NCBI GenBank assembly: GCA_044344145.1
Contig: JBIJDM010000199.1
Span: 1-5,425 of the forward strand
From: JBAXGE01 sp044344145
GTDB lineage: Bacteria > Planctomycetota > Phycisphaerae > WQYP01
DNA: 5,425 bases
Reading direction: 5' to 3'
Each line of letters begins with the position of its first letter. Position 1 is the first letter of the stretch. The notes below the pieces were generated by a model that had not been told where the DNA came from, did no database searches, and saw nothing but the letters and a program-made list of their open reading frames with translations. Below, one piece after another: positions 5,211 through 5,425 of this stretch. Both the position numbers and the translations under genes were made by a program.

Positions 5211-5425
5211 TTAAATATCCCCACCCGGCGCAGCCGGTGGATTATCCGTCGGTGCCGGTGCTGTCCTGGGCGCCGGTGGGGGCACCGCGTCGCGTGGTTG
5301 ATTGGGATTTGGCCCGCGATTTTGCGGTCCCCGATTCTGCGGGCCCCGATCACGGTCGCGGTCGCGATTCTGTTGCGGCCCGCGTTGCGGCCCACCGCGC
5401 GGGGGCCGGTTGTCGCCGTTGCCAT
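5211..5425 (-). CDS. C-terminal disordered Gly/Pro/Gln/Asn/Arg-rich tail of an unidentified protein (5' end outside window)
   Basis: The frame entering from the right edge (first full codon at 5423-5421) ends at TAA 5213-5211 and gives 70 residues. Residues 1-44 are built of Gly-Pro-Gln-Asn-Arg and Asp-Arg units (GPQR, GPQQNR, DRDRDR, then GPQNR twice). Residues 45-67 are Pro/Ala-rich, and the protein ends GGDI. This is an intrinsically disordered tail of the kind found on bacterial RNA-binding proteins such as DEAD-box helicases, RNase E-like enzymes and Rho, but no folded domain is visible, so the protein cannot be named. A neighbouring frame is open slightly longer, with an ATG at the window edge, but it encodes Arg/His-rich sequence without order. 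The repeated units and the stop just before the aroF promoter support the frame chosen here. The intrinsic terminator at 5026-4986 could end its transcript. Confidence 0.65.
   Translation of the reverse strand, partial: GNGDNRPPRGGPQRGPQQNRDRDRDRGPQNRGPQNRGPNPNQPRDAVPPPAPRTAPAPTDNPPAAPGGDI
5304..5393 (-). repeat. Imperfect coding repeats in the disordered tail
   Basis: This stretch holds short imperfect repeats around CCGCARAATCGSGG and GACCGC on the minus strand, which translate to the Gly-Pro-Gln-Asn-Arg and Asp-Arg units of the tail. Copies drift mainly by single bases. Such tracts expand and contract by replication slippage, so length may vary between strains. Confidence 0.6.

Noticed and set aside
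5198..5425. Alternative minus-strand frame of 75 codons starting with ATG at the window edge
   Set aside because: Its translation is irregular Arg/His-rich sequence, whereas the adjacent frame ending at 5211 gives ordered repeats; it would also overrun the -35 box of the aroF promoter.
1..5425. tRNA, rRNA, CRISPR array, insertion sequence or phage gene
   Set aside because: No cloverleaf, regularly spaced repeat, transposase motif or terminal inverted repeat was seen anywhere in the window.

Overview
This 5.4-kb, GC-rich chromosomal window holds four complete protein genes and two genes cut by the window edges. Planctomycetota (perhaps Phycisphaerae-like), or a related group rich in Hanks-type kinases, fits best. 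The reasons are a membrane-tailed Ser/Thr kinase with an N-terminal GspE/MshEN-like helical domain and a DMG version of the DFG motif, a YumC-type ferredoxin-NADP reductase, and a type I-beta DAHP synthase. This taxonomic guess is an inference from gene content; no rRNA or other marker is present. There is no sign of a mobile element, phage, CRISPR array or tRNA.

Layout: (1) 2-310 (+) is the C-terminal end of a protein with a CxxC motif, possibly a radical-SAM/Fe-S protein. (2) 428-1726 (+) is a Ser/Thr protein kinase with one C-terminal membrane helix. (3) 1735-2763 (-) is a ferredoxin-NADP reductase, convergent with the kinase across only 8 bp. (4) 2764-2846 is a compact divergent control region with a -10 box in each direction and a tandem 10-bp direct repeat. 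(5) 2847-3863 (+) is a secreted or membrane-anchored endonuclease/exonuclease/phosphatase-family hydrolase. (6) 3900-4922 (-) is aroF, a 340-residue DAHP synthase, convergent with the hydrolase. (7) 4923-5210 is a 288-bp gap upstream of aroF with a sigma70-like promoter, several potential RNA helices and a very good intrinsic terminator 63 nt before the aroF start codon. (8) 5211-5425 (-) is the disordered Gly/Pro/Gln/Asn/Arg-rich C-terminal tail of another protein.

The complete genes do not form an operon: strands alternate (+, -, +, -), so each is probably its own transcription unit. They cover signalling (kinase), redox (FNR), extracytoplasmic phosphoester hydrolysis (hydrolase) and the first step of the shikimate pathway (AroF). 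No shared pathway is evident.

The most interesting region is the aroF leader. A promoter directly after the upstream stop codon would give a leader of about 237 nt. In it, a six-base helix could enclose two hairpins, and the 3' strand of that helix overlaps a GAGCTC copy that can pair with an arm of the downstream terminator. That is the logic of a riboswitch or attenuator, but it matches no class I recognise. The second notable point is that AroF carries Gln275 where the Thermotoga-type enzyme has a metal-binding His.
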